From positions 124,001 to 188,000 of the forward strand of contig CBDIHP010000036.1 in NCBI GenBank assembly GCA_965279195.1: 64,000 nucleotides of DNA. Reading direction: 5' to 3'. Shown piece by piece: positions 24,361 through 32,374 of the stretch. Numbering within the stretch: position 1 is the first letter of the stretch; every line of letters begins with the position of its first letter. Position numbers and translations under genes: made by a program. This stretch comes from CBDIHP01 sp965279195. Lineage in GTDB: Bacteria; Planctomycetota; Planctomycetia; Isosphaerales; Isosphaeraceae. The notes beneath the pieces are model-generated. The model saw only the letters and a program-made list of their open reading frames with translations, did no database searches and was not told the origin of the DNA.

Positions 24361-25938
24361 ATGCCGACGCCAGCGACCCCGAACGAACCGGCCCACCTGG
24401 GCTCCCCGCCCGAGGCCAACCCCCTGCGGGACGGGCTCCCGAGGACCAAGGTCCCCGACCCCTGCTCGGTCGTCCTGTTCGGGGCCACCGGCGACCTGAC
24501 CCACCGCAAGCTTGCACCGGCCCTCTTCCAGCTCGCCAGGGCGGGGCACCTGCCGGCCGAGTGCGCCATCGTCGGCTTCGCCCGACGCGACTGGACCGAC
24601 GAGGCCTTCCGCAAGGAGATCGAGACCACGCTGGCCAAGTCCAGCGGGCCCGACTTCGCCGACACCTGGCCCGAGTTCGCCAGCCGGATCGCCTTCTCGA
24701 AGGGGAACTTCGACGAGCCCGCCGCCTACGACAACCTCAAGAAGAAGCTCGAAGAACTCGACGTCTCCCACGGGACCCGGGGCAACCGGCTCTATTACCT
24801 CGCCGTCGCCCCCGAGTATTTCTCCGTCATCATCGAACAGCTGGGCAAGGCCGGGCTGATCTACCCCGCCCACGACGACGGCCCCTGGAGCCGGGTCGTC
24901 ATCGAGAAGCCGTTCGGCCACGACCTGAAAAGTGCCCGTACGCTCAACCGCGAGGTCTCGCGGGTCCTGGACGAGAACCAGGTCTATCGCATCGACCATT
25001 ACCTCGGCAAGGAGACCGTCCAGAACATCCTCGCCCTGCGGTTCGGCAACGGGATGTTCGAGCCGCTCTGGGACCGCCGCTACATCGAGTCGGTCCAGAT
25101 CACCGTGGCCGAGGAGGTCGGCATGCCCGGCGGTCGCGGGGCGTACTACGACACCTCGGGCGCCATCCGCGACATGGTCCAGAACCACATGATGCAGCTC
25201 CTCTGCCTGGTGGCGATGGAGCCGCCCGTGGACCTCTCGGCCGACGCCGTGCGGAGCGAGAAGGTCAAGGTCCTCCAGGCGTTGCCGAAGTGGTCGCCCG
25301 AGGACGTCGCGAAGAACGTGGTCCGGGCCCAGTACGCCAGGGGATCGACCCAGGGGCAGGAAGTCCCCGGCTACCTGGAAGAGAAGGGGATCGCCCCCGA
25401 CTCGACGACCAGCCCCTATGTGGCGCTGCGGCTGACCCTCGACACCTGGCGCTGGGCGGGCGTGCCGTTCTACCTGAGGACGGGCAAGCGGCTCCCCAAG
25501 CGGGCGACCGAGATCGCCATCGCCTTCAAGAAGCCGCCGACGCACCTCTTCGAGCCCGACTCCGAGGGGGCCGGAGGGGCCAACTTGCTCATCCTCCGGA
25601 TCCAGCCGAACGAAGGCGCGAGCATCGCCTTCCAGGCCAAGATCCCGGGCTCGCGACGGCGGCTGCAGGAGGTCCGCATGGACTTCCGCTACGGCACCGC
25701 CTTCGCCTCCCCTCCGCCCGAGGCCTACGAGCGGCTGTTGCTCGACGTGATGCTCGGCGACCCCACGCTGTTCACCCGCACCGACGAGGTCGACAGCGCC
25801 TGGCGGTTCGTGACGCAGATCCTCGACGCCTGGGACCAGGGCGTCGGGCTGCCGGTCAAGTACCCCGCGGGCACCTGGGGGCCCGAAGAGGCCGATGGAT
25901 TGATCGCCCGCGACGGCGCCCAGTGGCGCAGGCTCTGA
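24361..25938 (+). CDS. zwf: Glucose-6-phosphate 1-dehydrogenase
   Basis: 525 aa. It oxidises glucose 6-phosphate to 6-phosphogluconolactone with NADP+, the entry step of the oxidative pentose phosphate route. Hallmarks: FGATGDLTHRKLAPALFQL near residue 40 (nucleotide binding), VIEKPFGHDL, the active-site motif RIDHYLGKE at about 210-218, and PFYLRTGKRLPKR. The first 35 residues are an extension before the Rossmann fold. The 164-bp gap upstream shows no clear promoter. It is followed after 16 bp by opcA, so both are probably one transcript. Confidence 0.97.
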   Translation: MPTPATPNEPAHLGSPPEANPLRDGLPRTKVPDPCSVVLFGATGDLTHRKLAPALFQLARAGHLPAECAIVGFARRDWTDEAFRKEIETTLAKSSGPDFADTWPEFASRIAFSKGNFDEPAAYDNLKKKLEELDVSHGTRGNRLYYLAVAPEYFSVIIEQLGKAGLIYPAHDDGPWSRVVIEKPFGHDLKSARTLNREVSRVLDENQVYRIDHYLGKETVQNILALRFGNGMFEPLWDRRYIESVQITVAEEVGMPGGRGAYYDTSGAIRDMVQNHMMQLLCLVAMEPPVDLSADAVRSEKVKVLQALPKWSPEDVAKNVVRAQYARGSTQGQEVPGYLEEKGIAPDSTTSPYVALRLTLDTWRWAGVPFYLRTGKRLPKRATEIAIAFKKPPTHLFEPDSEGAGGANLLILRIQPNEGASIAFQAKIPGSRRRLQEVRMDFRYGTAFASPPPEAYERLLLDVMLGDPTLFTRTDEVDSAWRFVTQILDAWDQGVGLPVKYPAGTWGPEEADGLIARDGAQWRRL

Positions 25939-25954
25939 GAGGGAGGCAGGAACG

Positions 25955-27106
25955 ATGACTCATACGTGCACTGATGCCTTCCTCTCGGGCCAGGGCATCC
26001 CGGTCGAGCTGCGGGACATCGAGTCGGAGCTGATCCGGCTCTGGGGCCCTGCGGCCGAGCGGGTCGGCGGGCCGGAGCTGGACCACCCGAATGTCACCCG
26101 GATCGTCCTGGCGAACCTCGTCGTCGAGGCCGGCGGCCACGGCGAGGGGCTCGAAGCGACCCTTGACGACGTCGTGGCCCGCTACCCCTGCCGCGCCATC
26201 GTGATCCGACGCGACGACGACACCGAGCGGAAGGTCCGGGCCGAGGTCGCGGCCCTGTGCCACCTCTCCGCGCCCGGTCAGCCTCAGGTCTGCTCCGAGC
26301 GGATCGTCCTGCGCAGCGGGCCGGGGGCCGTGGACCTGGTCCCCGGGGCCGTCCGCCCGCTCCTGGAGGCCGACCTCCCGTTCGTCCTCTGGTGGACCGG
26401 CGACCCTCGCCGATGTCCGGACCTGTTCCGCGACCTCGCCGACGAATGCACCCGCCTGATCGTCGACCTCCCCGACCCGGACACCGAGCCGGCCGCGTTG
26501 AAGATGGCCCTGGATCCGGAACTCAACCCGTACAGCCGCGACGTAGCCTGGTTCGGGATCTCCCGCTGGCGCGAGCTGGTCGCCCAGTTCTTCGACGGCC
26601 CGGGGCATGCCGAGGGACTCAAGCGGCTCCGGAGCATCGAGGTCGAGGTCGCCACGCCCCCGACCGGGCGGATCCCCCGCGCCGCCGGGTGGCTGGTCGG
26701 CTGGCTGGCCGGACAGCTCGGATGGGAGCCGAAGACCCGGGCTCCGGGCGAGGGCGGGAGCCTGGAGGCGACCTTCGAAGAAAAAGGCGGGAACAAAGCC
26801 ATTTCCGTTTCGATCCGGACGGTCCCGCTGGACCCGAACGAATCCCGGCTGGTCCGGATCCGGGGCGTGCGCATCGAGGTCGAGACCGACGACGGCCCCG
26901 AGGTCATGCGGCTCAGCCGGCCGTCGGCGACCAGCCCGTACGTCCGGATCGAGGTCTCCTCGCCCCACATCTGCGCCCTACCCCGAACGGTCCTCGCCCC
27001 GGAGCTGGACGCCCCCCGTCGGCTGTCCGCCGGCCTGGAATCCGCCCGCAACGACCAGCCCTTCCAGACCGCCCGGACCCCGACGTTCTGGCTCCTGGGC
27101 GAGTGA
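25955..27106 (+). CDS. opcA: OpcA-like glucose-6-phosphate dehydrogenase assembly protein
   Basis: 383 aa, ATG with GGGAGG upstream. Features of the OpcA family: NVTRIVLANLVVEAGG near residue 48, CRAIVIRRDDD, a central LEADLPFVLWWTGDP, and SRDVAWFGISRWRELVAQFFD. In cyanobacteria OpcA is a redox-linked allosteric activator of Zwf; in actinobacteria the gene also sits next to zwf. The immediate position after zwf supports the same role here. It is cytosolic. The Cys residues (6, and those near 83, 104 and 112) are few, and whether the cyanobacterial regulatory Cys pair is conserved cannot be judged without an alignment. Confidence 0.88.
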   Translation: MTHTCTDAFLSGQGIPVELRDIESELIRLWGPAAERVGGPELDHPNVTRIVLANLVVEAGGHGEGLEATLDDVVARYPCRAIVIRRDDDTERKVRAEVAALCHLSAPGQPQVCSERIVLRSGPGAVDLVPGAVRPLLEADLPFVLWWTGDPRRCPDLFRDLADECTRLIVDLPDPDTEPAALKMALDPELNPYSRDVAWFGISRWRELVAQFFDGPGHAEGLKRLRSIEVEVATPPTGRIPRAAGWLVGWLAGQLGWEPKTRAPGEGGSLEATFEEKGGNKAISVSIRTVPLDPNESRLVRIRGVRIEVETDDGPEVMRLSRPSATSPYVRIEVSSPHICALPRTVLAPELDAPRRLSAGLESARNDQPFQTARTPTFWLLGE

Positions 27107-27115
27107 AACCGGTCG

Positions 27116-27159
27116 GGTGGGGTGCCGACGCGGTCCCTCGGGCCCGCGTCAACCCCACC
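27116..27159. repeat. Intergenic palindrome, GACGCG family, copy 2
   Basis: GGTGGGGT (27116-27123) pairs with ACCCCACC (27152-27159), and GACGCGG (27127-27133) with CCGCGTC (27144-27150). The architecture matches the palindrome at 999-1035. It lies ten bases after the opcA stop and may terminate the zwf-opcA transcript. Confidence 0.6.
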
Positions 27160-27279
27160 GACGGGGCCGGCCGGGAGTCCGACACGCCCGGCCTGAACCG
27201 GCGACCGAGGATCGTGCGACACCCGTCGTGCTCCGGGGTGTTGAATCTATCCGAACACTTCCTCGGGGAAGGCCGAATC

Positions 27280-28017
27280 ATGGGGGCTGGATCGATGGTT
27301 TTGGACGCAGCGAGTCCGCGGGTTGTGCCGGCGTTCCTGGTTGCCCTGACCCTCCTGGTCGTGGGCGACGCCGCCCCCGGCGGCCGCTCGGCGGATCAGG
27401 AGCGGCTCAAGCCCTGGGGCGGGCTCGTCGGCGACTGGCGGGGCGCCGGTCAGCCCCAGCGCGGCAGCAACCGGGGGGCCTGGGCCGAGACTGGGAAGTG
27501 GGCCTGGAAGCTCACGTCCGACTCGGCGGCGCTGGAGCTTCAGGTTCAGCGCGGAAAGTTGCTCAAGTCGGCAACCCTTCGCCCGGGGACGCCGCCGGAC
27601 ACGTTCCGGATGACGGCCGTGCTCGCCGACGGCTCGTCCCGGGAGTTCTCCGGCAGGGCGACCCCCAGCAAGCCCGTGGTGCTCGTGGCGACCGAGCCGA
27701 AGGGCGACGGCCCGAGCCGGGTGACGCTGACGATACCCAACGAGGCGCGTTCGCTCTTGCTGTTCGAGGCGAAGAACGCCGACTCCGGCCAGTTCTACCG
27801 CCTCGCAGAGGTCGGCTACACGAAGCAAGGCGTGGCCTTTGCCGCCAGCGGTGAGTCGGGTCCGATTTGCATCGTGACCGAGGGCAAGGGCACGATCCCC
27901 GTGTCCTACCAGGGCAAGACCTACTACGTCTGCTGCTCCGGCTGCAAGGACCTCTTCAACGAGAACCCCGCCGCCGTCCTCGCCGAGTACGAGGCCAAGC
28001 AGAAAGCCAAGAAGTAA
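27280..28017 (+). CDS. Exported protein with C-terminal YHS-like metal-binding domain
   Basis: 245 aa. The start ATG 27280 is preceded by GGGGAAGG seven bases upstream. Residues ~10-35 form the signal peptide (VVPAFLVALTLLVVGDAAPGG). Residues 36-190 are a beta-rich domain of unknown family that starts LKPWGGLVGDWRGAGQPQRG. The last 50 residues resemble a YHS/TRASH domain: GTIPVSYQGKTYYVCCSGCKDLFNENPAAVLAEYEA, with CCSGC as the likely metal ligand cluster. YHS domains bind copper or other soft metals; the role here is not known. It is convergent with a small membrane protein gene. Confidence 0.82.
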   Translation: MGAGSMVLDAASPRVVPAFLVALTLLVVGDAAPGGRSADQERLKPWGGLVGDWRGAGQPQRGSNRGAWAETGKWAWKLTSDSAALELQVQRGKLLKSATLRPGTPPDTFRMTAVLADGSSREFSGRATPSKPVVLVATEPKGDGPSRVTLTIPNEARSLLLFEAKNADSGQFYRLAEVGYTKQGVAFAASGESGPICIVTEGKGTIPVSYQGKTYYVCCSGCKDLFNENPAAVLAEYEAKQKAKK

Positions 28018-28021
28018 CCCT

Positions 28022-28044
28022 GGAGTGCGGCGGTCCGGCTGCCG
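28022..28044. repeat. GGAGTGCGG repeat, partial copy
   Basis: GGAGTGCGG (28022-28030) followed by CGGTCCGGCTGCCGC, a 5-bp-armed remnant of the hairpin at 19764-19850. It begins five bases after the YHS gene stop. Confidence 0.5.
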
Positions 28045-28051
28045 CTTTTCA

Positions 28052-28080
28052 TTGTTCGCGGTCACTAAAAAGCATATAAT
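28052..28080 (+). promoter_or_regulatory. Orphan promoter TTGTTC-N17-TATAAT
   Basis: TTGTTC (28052-28057), exactly 17 nt, then a perfect TATAAT (28075-28080), in the gap between two convergent genes. Nothing on the plus strand downstream needs it. A transcript would run into the hairpin at 28103-28129 and, if not stopped, antisense to the small membrane protein gene. Confidence 0.45.
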
Positions 28081-28102
28081 CAAACGAAAACATCGGTGCG
28101 GA

Positions 28103-28129
28103 GCCGGGCGGTCCAGGGGTCCGCCCGGC
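28103..28129. terminator. Perfect 9-bp hairpin between convergent genes
   Basis: GCCGGGCGG (28103-28111), 9-nt loop, CCGCCCGGC (28121-28129). On the minus strand T-rich sequence follows at some distance. It may terminate one or both convergent genes. Confidence 0.5.
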
Positions 28130-28141
28130 CTCACACCCGAC

Positions 28142-28435
28142 TCAGATGCGGGTGACCGGGCGGCCGGTCGCGACGTCGCCCATGGCTTCCTCGGGCGGCA
28201 GTTCGGCCTTGCGCGACCAGCGGGCGATGGGGCCGAGGCCGAAGCCGATCGCCAGGAGGATGACGCCGGTCAGCAGGAACCCGGTGCAGAGGTAGTGGAC
28301 GAACGAGCTGCTGGGGGGATTGTTCGCCTGGTACATGTACCAGATCCCGCTCCAGACGGTCATGAGCGCACCGAGTGTGATGTAGAACAGCGCCGTGGGC
28401 GCGGCCGACGAGGGTTTGCTGAGGGTGGGCGGCAT
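28142..28435 (-). CDS. Small two-helix membrane protein of unknown function
   Basis: 97 aa from ATG 28435, chosen because GGGAG lies eight bases upstream; a longer frame to 28507 lacks a site. Two membrane helices: ALFYITLGALMTVWSGIWYMY (about 16-36) and HYLCTGFLLTGVILLAIGFGLG (about 48-69), joined by a short NNPPSSSF loop. A soluble tail with WSRKAELPPEEAM follows. It resembles small uncharacterised planctomycete membrane proteins. It lies downstream of argJ on the same strand with a 134-bp gap. Confidence 0.75.
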   Translation of the reverse strand: MPPTLSKPSSAAPTALFYITLGALMTVWSGIWYMYQANNPPSSSFVHYLCTGFLLTGVILLAIGFGLGPIARWSRKAELPPEEAMGDVATGRPVTRI

Positions 28436-28569
28436 CGCGGTACTCCCGTCGCGACGGAGGCGTTCAAGATCCCGGCGTGCGGGCGGACCACCGTGGCCCG
28501 TCCGCACCAGGCTTGAACATCACTCCATAGCAATTCAAGTGCCGGTTCTCATGCCACCGCGACCCCGGC

Positions 28570-29772
28570 TCAGGTCGTGTAGTCCGCGTTGAGCCGGACG
28601 TACTCCGCCGTCAGGTCCGAGGTCCAGAACCGGATCGACGCGTCCCCCAGGCCGAGGGTCAAACGGATGTGCACGTCCTTGTTGGCCCGGAGGTGGGACG
28701 AGACCGCCGCCGCGTCGAAGGGCAGCGGCGTGCCGTCGCGGTAGAGGGGGGTGCCGTTGAGCCAGAGCGAGACCTTTTCCTCCTCGAACGGCACGCCCGC
28801 GTAGCCGGCGGCCGAGACGATCCGGCCCCAGTTCGGGTCGGCGCCGTGGATCGCGGTCTTGACCAGCGGGCTGTCGGCCACCGCCCGGGCGAGGGTCCGG
28901 GCCTGCTCTCTGTTGGCCGCCTGCTCGACGTCGATCGTGATCGTGTGCGTCGCCCCCTCGCCGTCGTCGGGGATCATCCGGGCCAGGTCCTGGCAGGCCG
29001 ACCGGACCAGTTCGCCGAACGCCGCGAGGTCGTCGCCCTTGAGCGGCGCGGGCTGGCCGGAGGCCCCGTTGGCCAGCAGCAGCACCGTGTCGTTGGTGCT
29101 GGTGTGCCCCTCGACCGAGATGCAGTTGAACGAGACCTCGACGGCCTCGGAGAGGATCGGGCGGAGGTCCTCGGGGGCGACGTTCGCATCGGTGAGCAGG
29201 AACCCGAGCATGGTTGCCATGCGAGGCCCGATCATCGCCGCGCCCTTGGCCAGGCCGAGCAGCCGCACCTCGTTGCCGGCGACCGTCTTCGAGAAGGCGA
29301 CCACCTTGGGCCGGGTGTCGGTCGTCATGATCGCCTGCGAGGCGAGGTCGAACGCCGCCGGCTCGGCCGAGAGTCCGGGGAACGCGGCCCGGATGCCCGA
29401 GGTCAGCTTGGCCATCGGGAGCTGGTGCCCGATGACGCCGGTGGAGGCGACGAGGACGTCGGTCTCCTTCACGCCCGGGATCAGGGCCGCGAGGGTCGCG
29501 GCCGTGGTGCGGGCGTTGGCCTCGCCCTCGTCGCCCGTGGCGGCGTTGGCGTTGCCGGCGTTGATGACGATGGCGCGAATGGTCGACGACGGGAGCAGGG
29601 CCCGGTCCCACTTCACGGGCGCGGCGCAGACGCGGTTCAGCGTGAAGGTGCCGGCGGCGGAGCAGGGGGCATCGGAGACGAGCAGCGTGAGGTCGAGTGC
29701 GCCCGAGGGCTTGATGCCCGCCTTGATCGCGGCGGCCTTGTAGCCCTGGGGGATTTGTTCAGGTGTGAGCAT
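28570..29772 (-). CDS. argJ: Bifunctional ornithine acetyltransferase/N-acetylglutamate synthase
   Basis: 400 aa, the usual family length. It transfers acetyl from N-acetylornithine to glutamate (and may use acetyl-CoA) in arginine synthesis, in the cytosol. The precursor self-cleaves at a Thr: here T187 in IGPRMATMLGF (the common form is PNMATML), giving alpha and beta chains. Other hallmarks are FTLNRVCAAPV, IVINAGNANAATGDEG and the C-terminal ADYTT. No other arg genes are visible. The gene follows a compound hairpin repeat of ~140 bp. Confidence 0.96.
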   Translation of the reverse strand: MLTPEQIPQGYKAAAIKAGIKPSGALDLTLLVSDAPCSAAGTFTLNRVCAAPVKWDRALLPSSTIRAIVINAGNANAATGDEGEANARTTAATLAALIPGVKETDVLVASTGVIGHQLPMAKLTSGIRAAFPGLSAEPAAFDLASQAIMTTDTRPKVVAFSKTVAGNEVRLLGLAKGAAMIGPRMATMLGFLLTDANVAPEDLRPILSEAVEVSFNCISVEGHTSTNDTVLLLANGASGQPAPLKGDDLAAFGELVRSACQDLARMIPDDGEGATHTITIDVEQAANREQARTLARAVADSPLVKTAIHGADPNWGRIVSAAGYAGVPFEEEKVSLWLNGTPLYRDGTPLPFDAAAVSSHLRANKDVHIRLTLGLGDASIRFWTSDLTAEYVRLNADYTT

Positions 29773-29802
29773 GTTCGATTCACCAGAAGACGGGAGGCCC
29801 CC

Positions 29803-29945
29803 GGAGTGCGGAAGCTTGCTTCCGCTCTCGCCCGGCGGGAGCTTGCTCCCGAGAGATGCGATCGGTTCGTGGTGGATTGCGTTGATCTAGCACGCGGAGC
29901 AAGCTCCGCGACAACCGAGCGGGAGCAAGCTCCCGCACCCCAGGG
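29803..29945. repeat. GGAGTGCGG compound hairpin repeat with four palindromes
   Basis: It starts with GGAGTGCGG (29803-29811) and holds four near-perfect hairpins of related sequence: GCGGAAGCTTGCTTCCGC (29808-29825), CGGGAGCTTGCTCCCG (29836-29851), GCGGAGCAAGCTCCGC (29894-29909) and GCGGGAGCAAGCTCCCGC (29919-29936). The two halves are inverted relative to each other. It fills nearly the whole gap between the SDR gene and argJ. Confidence 0.85.
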
Positions 29946-29947
29946 AG

Positions 29948-30727
29948 TTACTGGGCGGTGCAGCCGCCGTCGATGAAGAGGGTGGCGCCGGTCATGAAGC
30001 TGGCGGCGTCGGAGGCGAGGAAGACGACCGACGGCCCGAGTTCGGCCGGCTCGCCCCAGCGGCCCAGGGGGACCCTCGCCATCATCGCCGCGGCGGCGGC
30101 CGGGTCGTCGAGCAGGGGCTTGTTGATCTCGGTCAGGAACGGCCCGGGGCAGAGGGCGTTGACGTTGATGTTGTACTTCGCCCACTCCAGCGCCAGGGTC
30201 TTCGTCATCAGGGTCAGGCCCCCCTTGCTGGAGCAGTAGGGCGTGCGGTCGGCCAGGCCGATCTCGCCGAGCATGCTCGACAGGTTGATGACCCGGCCTG
30301 ACTTCTGCGCCTTCATCGTCCCGGCCACCGCGCGGCAGCAGAGCCAGGGCCCTTTGAGATTCGTGTCGATCACCTCATCCCACTGCGACTCCTGCAAGGT
30401 CTCGATCGGCCCCCGGATGTTGATGCCGGCGTTGTTCACGAGGATGTCGATGCGTCCGAATGTCGCCAGGGTCGCCGCGACCATCGCCCGGACCTGGTCG
30501 TCCTTCGTGACCTCGACGCCCAGCCCGAGCGTCCTGGCGCCCGTCTCGGCGGAGATCTCGGCGGCGACGGCCCTGGCCGATTCCTCGGACCGGGCCGTCA
30601 GGGCGACCGAGGCCCCCGCCTCGGCGAGCGCCTGCGACATCGCGCGGCCGAGCCCCCGCGTGCCGCCGGTCACGATCGCCACCTTGCCGTCGAGACGGAA
30701 CCGATCCAGGACGCTCTTGCCGACCAT
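29948..30727 (-). CDS. SDR-family oxidoreductase
   Basis: 259 aa from ATG 30727, preceded by GAGGAG nine bases upstream; an earlier in-frame ATG at 30805 lacks a site. Classical short-chain dehydrogenase: TGGTRGLG for NAD(P) binding near residue 19, NNAGI, a catalytic Ser in VINLSSMLGEIG, the YxxxK pair in Y-C-S-S-K, and the PG motif in NALCPGPFLTEI. It resembles 3-oxoacyl-ACP reductase and gluconate dehydrogenase-like members; the substrate is unassigned. It lies on the same strand as argJ and the reductase upstream, but repeats and a terminator separate them. Confidence 0.9.
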   Translation of the reverse strand: MVGKSVLDRFRLDGKVAIVTGGTRGLGRAMSQALAEAGASVALTARSEESARAVAAEISAETGARTLGLGVEVTKDDQVRAMVAATLATFGRIDILVNNAGINIRGPIETLQESQWDEVIDTNLKGPWLCCRAVAGTMKAQKSGRVINLSSMLGEIGLADRTPYCSSKGGLTLMTKTLALEWAKYNINVNALCPGPFLTEINKPLLDDPAAAAAMMARVPLGRWGEPAELGPSVVFLASDAASFMTGATLFIDGGCTAQ

Positions 30728-30819
30728 CGCTCGAAACTCCTCAGCCCGAATTGCCTGGTGACGAGGGAAGGTGGAGAGGGTATCCCCGATGGGGAAGGTT
30801 TGCATCCCCTCGAACGAAA

Positions 30820-30860
30820 ACGCCCGGCGCGTCGGTCTCGAAGGAGGACGCGCCGGGCGT
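30820..30860 (-). terminator. Rho-independent-type terminator of the aldo/keto reductase gene
   Basis: Perfect 14-bp arms, ACGCCCGGCGCGTC (30820-30833) and its complement (30847-30860), with a 13-nt loop. On the minus strand the stem is followed by TTTTCGTTCG. It starts 22 bp after the reductase stop. Confidence 0.75.
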
Positions 30861-30881
30861 GCGTTCGGGTTCGGTCGCCGG

Positions 30882-32144
30882 TCAGGCGAGGTACTTGTCG
30901 ACGTCGGGGAGGAGGTTGGCGAAGTCGAGCTTGTTGGGGCAGGCGTGGCGGGCGGCCTCGAGGTCGGCCTTGGACCAGTCGCGGGCCTCTTCGGTCAGCT
31001 TGGCGTACTCGGCCCGGGCGTGGGCGCGGATGCCGTGATGCTCGTGGTAGGTGAGGAACCGGGTCAGATTGCCGAGTTCGGCGTTGGTGCCGGCGGCGAC
31101 CGAGCAGCGGCCGTCGCAGTCGGCGCACATGGTCGGGCCGAAGGCGAGGGCGGCGTCGCGGAGCTGCGAGATGTCGGCGGCCTTCATCGGCTCGTAGCGG
31201 CGGGCGGCGTCGGCGTCCTCGCGGAGCTGGTCGGTCGTCTTGATCGACACGCAGGAGCCGCTGATCCGCTCGTCGGTCCAGATGGCGTGGAGCAAGCCCT
31301 GGTACGGGGTCAGGTTCTTCTCCTTGAGCATCGGGGCCCGCTTCTGGACCTCCTCAAGGACATTAACCTTGGGCTTCTCGGGGAACTGCCCGGCGACCTG
31401 CTTCATCGAGATCAGGCCGATGCCCTTCTTGTGGGCGAGGTCGAGGGCCTTGTTCAGGGGCGAGTCCTTCTCCAGCCACGGGGTGTACTGGAGCATGATC
31501 GCGTCGATGATCCCCCCCTCGGCCGCGGCCTGGATGATCTGGGCGCGGTTGCGGTGGTGGGTCGAGAAGCCGATGAACTTGGCCTTGCCCGACTTGCGGA
31601 TCGCCTCCGCCGTCTCTTTCATCTCGTCGCTCTTGACGAAGTTCAGGGCGTCGTCGAGCGAGTGGTCGTCGCCGAGGCCGTGGATGAAGAAGAGGTCGAC
31701 GTAGTCGGTCGCCAGGGCGTCGAGCCGCTTGCTGAGCTGCTCGATCATGTCCTTGGGCTTCTTGGGATTGTCCTTGGTGACCAGGACGATCTGCTTGCGG
31801 ACCTCGGGGTTCTCCTCGAACCACTTCTTGAATCCGGGCTCGGTGCCGTAGGCGCGGGCGGTGTCGAAGGTCCGGACGCCGTTGGCGAACGACAGCTTGA
31901 GCATCCGCTCCAGGACCTTCTGGTCGCGGAGGGCGCCGGTGCCCATCTCGAGCAGGGTGATCGGCAGCCCGGTGCGGCCGAGGACGCGGGTCGGGAGGAC
32001 GGCGTCCTTCGGGGCGTCCTGCGCGATCGGGGCGGCGGCGTCCGCCTCGGTGCCGTTGGCGAGGGTCGCGGCGGCGGCGGTGGCCAGCGCACCGGCCTGG
32101 AGGAATGTGCGGCGGTCCGTGCGATTCAGGTCGTTCGAATGCAT
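30882..32144 (-). CDS. Tat-exported aldo/keto reductase with C-terminal Cys cluster
   Basis: 420 aa from ATG 32144 (AGGAG 11 bases upstream). The N-terminus is a twin-arginine signal: D-R-R-T-F-L-Q-A-G followed by an Ala-rich core. The aldo/keto reductase barrel shows LGRTGLPITLLEMGTGALRD, FDTARAYGTE with the catalytic Tyr, VTKDN with Lys, and FFIHGLGDD with His. The C-terminal ~90 residues carry C-A-D-C-D-G-R-C plus a later Cys (HACPN), a ferredoxin-like pattern found in the oxidoreductase subfamily with an iron-sulfur tail. It is predicted to be folded and loaded in the cytosol, then exported. The substrate is unknown. Confidence 0.9.
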   Translation of the reverse strand: MHSNDLNRTDRRTFLQAGALATAAAATLANGTEADAAAPIAQDAPKDAVLPTRVLGRTGLPITLLEMGTGALRDQKVLERMLKLSFANGVRTFDTARAYGTEPGFKKWFEENPEVRKQIVLVTKDNPKKPKDMIEQLSKRLDALATDYVDLFFIHGLGDDHSLDDALNFVKSDEMKETAEAIRKSGKAKFIGFSTHHRNRAQIIQAAAEGGIIDAIMLQYTPWLEKDSPLNKALDLAHKKGIGLISMKQVAGQFPEKPKVNVLEEVQKRAPMLKEKNLTPYQGLLHAIWTDERISGSCVSIKTTDQLREDADAARRYEPMKAADISQLRDAALAFGPTMCADCDGRCSVAAGTNAELGNLTRFLTYHEHHGIRAHARAEYAKLTEEARDWSKADLEAARHACPNKLDFANLLPDVDKYLA

Positions 32145-32214
32145 CGCGGTCTCGGCTCCTGGTCGGCGGTTCGGCCCAGAACGCCCGCGCCCGGCAAGGC
32201 GGGGCCATCGGGAG

Positions 32215-32223
32215 ATCCTAGCA
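32215..32223 (-). promoter_or_regulatory. Candidate extended -10 (TGCTAGGAT) of the aldo/keto reductase
   Basis: Minus-strand TGCTAGGAT 71 bp upstream of the start, with GTGCGG 17 nt further upstream as a weak -35. Similar in form to the element at 7655-7663. Confidence 0.35.
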
Positions 32224-32300
32224 CGTCCGGATCGCGTCCGCACCCACGTTTCCCGGGGAACACGCCCCATAGCGTCCCCGGGCAACATGCCCGACCCGGA

Positions 32301-32329
32301 TTGCGGTCCATCGGTCCGATCAGTACGCT
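32301..32329 (+). promoter_or_regulatory. Candidate promoter TTGCGG-N17-TACGCT of the FHA gene
   Basis: TTGCGG (32301-32306), a 17-nt spacer and TACGCT (32324-32329), 46 bp before the ATG. It shares spacing and -10 with the site at 11730-11758. Confidence 0.5.
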
Positions 32330-32374
32330 GGCGTGCGTCCCGCGAGTCCCCCCCCGCGTCCCGAGGTGAGTCCC

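Noticed and set aside
28512..28539. CTTGAA ... TTCAAG inverted repeat upstream of the small membrane protein
   Set aside because: Only six-base arms 16 nt apart; too weak to call an operator.
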